Made by a program: the position numbers and the translations under genes. A stretch of 8,516 bases of DNA, taken from Prevotellaceae bacterium (lineage in GTDB: Bacteria > Bacteroidota > Bacteroidia > Bacteroidales > UBA932). Of the stretch, positions 6,852 through 8,516 are shown one piece after another. The stretch is taken from assembly GCA_031259645.1 (NCBI GenBank), contig JAIRLC010000088.1, positions 1 through 8,516 on the forward strand, given 5' to 3'. The first letter of the stretch is position 1; every line of letters begins with the position of its first letter. Under the pieces are notes generated by a model that saw only the letters and a list, made by a program, of their open reading frames with translations, searched no databases and was not told the origin of the DNA.

Positions 6852-8516
6852 TTACCAGTTCTTTTCTGTCTTGTATTTTCCCAAGGCTTTTGCCTTTTCT
6901 TTCTTTACTTTTTCCTGTGTTTCTTTTTCATTTGATTGCACGGCCTCTAATATTTGTTGTGCTTGCTGCGGCGAAATTTTAGGCTCTTGTTGTTGCTGCT
7001 GCTGGTCGTTTTTGTCATTTTGCTGATTGTTGTTGTCTTGTTTGTCGTCTTGGTTTTGGTTCTGGTCTTGTTGCTGGTCTTGGTTTTGTTGCTGGTCTTT
7101 GTCGTTGTTTTTATCCTGATTTTGATTCTGCTGTTGCTGTTGTTCTTCGTCTTTCAACATGCGTTGCGCGTAGGCAAGATTACTTCGGGTTTCGTCATCG
7201 GTGGGGTTCAAGCGTAAAGATTGTTTGTAGGCGTCGATACTTTCTTTGTATTTTTTTTGTTGCAACTGTGTATTGCCCAAGTTATGCATCAGCTTTGCCC
7301 GGCCGGCGTCGGTTTGATGTTCGTCCGACGACAGGTTTTTAAATAAGGATTCGGCCTGCTCAAATTGATTTTGTTTGTAAAGCGCATCGCCTAAATTGAA
7401 TTTTGCGATATACGATAACGAATCTTTTTCCAATCCCCGCCGGAATGCGATTTCAGCTTCATTATATTGTTCGTCCTTGTATTTTTTAATACCCTCCCGC
7501 ACTTCTTTTTTGTCTTCCTGCGCCCATGCAGGGAGTGAAAGCGACCACAAAAATATAAACAAAAATGTTTTTTTGAAAATATCGAAACTTTTCGACCACC
7601 GGTTTTTCCGTTCTACAATAAACATCTCGACAATAAGAAGAAATAAGGTGAATACAAACATATACATAAATTGTTCATTAAAATCTTCAAATACAATGGC
7701 ATTCATTTCTTGCTTTTCCATGCTGTTGATACTTTCCACCACTTTGTCCAATCCGAGGTCGGCGTTGGTGGCATGGGTATAGCTTCCAAGTCCGGCGGCG
7801 GCGATTTCCTGCAACACGGCTTCGTTTAATTTTGTTACCACAATATTGCCGTCTTTGTCTTTCAACATGCCGTTTTTAGTGGGTATCGGCTGGCCTTCCA
7901 CAGAGCCGATGCCGATGGTGTGTATCACAATGCCGTTTTCCACGGCGGCTTTTGCGGCAGCCACCGCGTCATCCTCGTGGTTTTCGCCATCGGTGATGAT
8001 GATGAGTGCGCGGCTTTTGTCGCTTTGCAAGGTGTAGCTGCGCATGGCCAGCGCAATGGCTTGCCCGATGGCCGTACCTTGTTTAGGCACAATGTCGGGA
8101 GAAATAGACGACAGGAATATTTTGGCCGATACGTAATCGGTCGTTACGGGAAGTTGCACATAGGCGTCGCCGGCGAATATGATGAGCCCGATGCGATCGT
8201 CTTTAAGACGGTCGACCAGCCGCGAAATGGCGAGCTTGGCGCGTTCCAGGCGGTTTGGACGAAAGTCTTCCGCCAGCATACTGTTCGACACATCGAGCGC
8301 GATAATAACCTCCACGCCTCTGCTTTTTACTTCGCGCACGGTGGCGCCGATTTGCGGGCGCATCAGTCCCAGTGTGAAGAAGAAAAGGGCGAGGCATAAC
8401 AAAATTATTTTCAGCCAGCCGCGTCGTTTGGAAACTAATGGCATCAAGGGTTGCATCAATTGCACGTCGCCAAAGCGCAACAACGCTTTGCGTTTACTGC
8501 GCACAAATAACGCATA
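6852..8516 (-). CDS. batB/batC: BatB-BatC fusion: VWA domain protein fused to TPR protein (5' end outside window)
   Basis: The frame stays open to the right edge (residues YALFV precede the GTG at 8504), so the true start lies outside. Numbering from that GTG, a membrane span (about 31-48) is followed by a von Willebrand factor A domain (about 64-265) with MIDAS motif DVSNS (71-75), a downstream Thr (TTDY, 121-124) and TDGENHED (171-178). A second span (280-297) and basic loop (298-312) lead to a signal-peptide-like hydrophobic segment (313-328, ending LPAWA|Q). Then come TPR units (about 333-450), a Gln/Asn/Asp-rich tract (454-506) and a BatC-like C-terminus (511-550) with KETQEKVKKEKAKA and ending KYKTEKNW. 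BatB and BatC are usually separate genes. No stop or convincing start lies at the junction (about 7520-7600). Positive-inside reasoning puts both VWA and TPR parts in the periplasm. batD follows after 3 bases. Confidence 0.92.
   Translation of the reverse strand, partial: YALFVRSKRKALLRFGDVQLMQPLMPLVSKRRGWLKIILLCLALFFFTLGLMRPQIGATVREVKSRGVEVIIALDVSNSMLAEDFRPNRLERAKLAISRLVDRLKDDRIGLIIFAGDAYVQLPVTTDYVSAKIFLSSISPDIVPKQGTAIGQAIALAMRSYTLQSDKSRALIIITDGENHEDDAVAAAKAAVENGIVIHTIGIGSVEGQPIPTKNGMLKDKDGNIVVTKLNEAVLQEIAAAGLGSYTHATNADLGLDKVVESINSMEKQEMNAIVFEDFNEQFMYMFVFTLFLLIVEMFIVERKNRWSKSFDIFKKTFLFIFLWSLSLPAWAQEDKKEVREGIKKYKDEQYNEAEIAFRRGLEKDSLSYIAKFNLGDALYKQNQFEQAESLFKNLSSDEHQTDAGRAKLMHNLGNTQLQQKKYKESIDAYKQSLRLNPTDDETRSNLAYAQRMLKDEEQQQQQNQNQDKNNDKDQQQNQDQQQDQNQNQDDKQDNNNQQNDKNDQQQQQQEPKISPQQAQQILEAVQSNEKETQEKVKKEKAKALGKYKTEKNW
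6987..7145 (-). repeat. Low-complexity Gln/Asn/Asp-codon tract inside batC part
   Basis: About 53 codons are almost entirely Gln, Asn, Asp and Lys, so the plus strand is nearly devoid of A. A 14-base unit recurs exactly at 7068-7081 and 7086-7099, an 18-base (six-codon) offset that corresponds to hexapeptide units DQQQNQ and DQQQDQ. The tract links the TPR region to the conserved C-terminal helix. Length variation by slippage is plausible. Confidence 0.8.

Noticed and set aside
6954..7217. Plus-strand open frame encoding a Val/Leu-rich, membrane-like 87-residue protein
   Set aside because: It is the reverse complement of the Gln/Asn/Asp codon tract of batC; such tracts antisense-translate to Val/Leu runs. 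No ribosome site or family resemblance.
7920..8399. Plus-strand open frame of 159 residues opposite the VWA domain
   Set aside because: The minus strand has an unmistakable MIDAS motif and VWA fold signature; the long antisense frame follows from codon bias in the GC-richer stretch.
8502..8504. GTG as the start codon of batB
   Set aside because: The frame stays open to the window edge, and BatB proteins normally begin with an additional hydrophobic segment before the RSKRKALLRFGD region, so the true start is to the right of the window.

Overview
The window looks like chromosomal DNA of a Bacteroidota bacterium, most likely Bacteroidales or a close relative. Three things point there. The right half holds a Bat (Bacteroides aerotolerance) operon. 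The intergenic region near 2070-2105 carries two TAnnTTTG-type -7 promoter boxes typical of this phylum. The short Ppx/GppA protein and the FAD:protein FMN transferase lipoprotein also have the expected forms. Coding density is very high: eight complete or nearly complete genes plus one gene tail. There is no intergenic gap above about 80 bases, and I see no tRNA, rRNA, mobile element or CRISPR.

Left part (1-2110). The tail of an unidentified upstream gene overlaps by one base the start of apbE, a lipoprotein FAD:protein FMN transferase. Converging on apbE is a 74-residue, single-span, cysteine-rich protein that resembles the Na+-NQR assembly factor NqrM. It sits just downstream of cmk (cytidylate kinase) on the minus strand. 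ApbE and NqrM are both known maturation factors for Na+-NQR (covalent FMN and an Fe centre respectively), so their proximity is suggestive.

Middle part (2040-4231). A compact divergent promoter separates cmk from ppx (exopolyphosphatase / pppGpp phosphatase family). Thirteen bases after ppx lies an NtrC-like response regulator with a receiver domain and an AAA+ sigma-54-activator domain. It has no C-terminal DNA-binding domain and an altered GAFTGA loop (GSFTSA).

Right part (4237-8516, minus strand). This is the distal part of the Bat operon, transcribed right to left: a fused batB-batC gene whose start lies beyond the right edge, then batD, then batE. Spacing is 3 and 20 bases. BatB carries a von Willebrand factor A domain with a MIDAS motif, BatC and BatE carry TPRs, BatE adds an SH3-like domain, and BatD is a large membrane-anchored beta-rich protein. 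They probably form one envelope complex, and the usual partners (moxR, a DUF58 gene, batA) would be expected to the right of the window.

The most interesting items are the BatB-BatC fusion with an embedded signal-peptide-like segment, the HTH-less response regulator paired with ppx, the apbE/NqrM-like pair, and the overlapping divergent promoter, which argues for a shorter Cmk than the longest reading frame.
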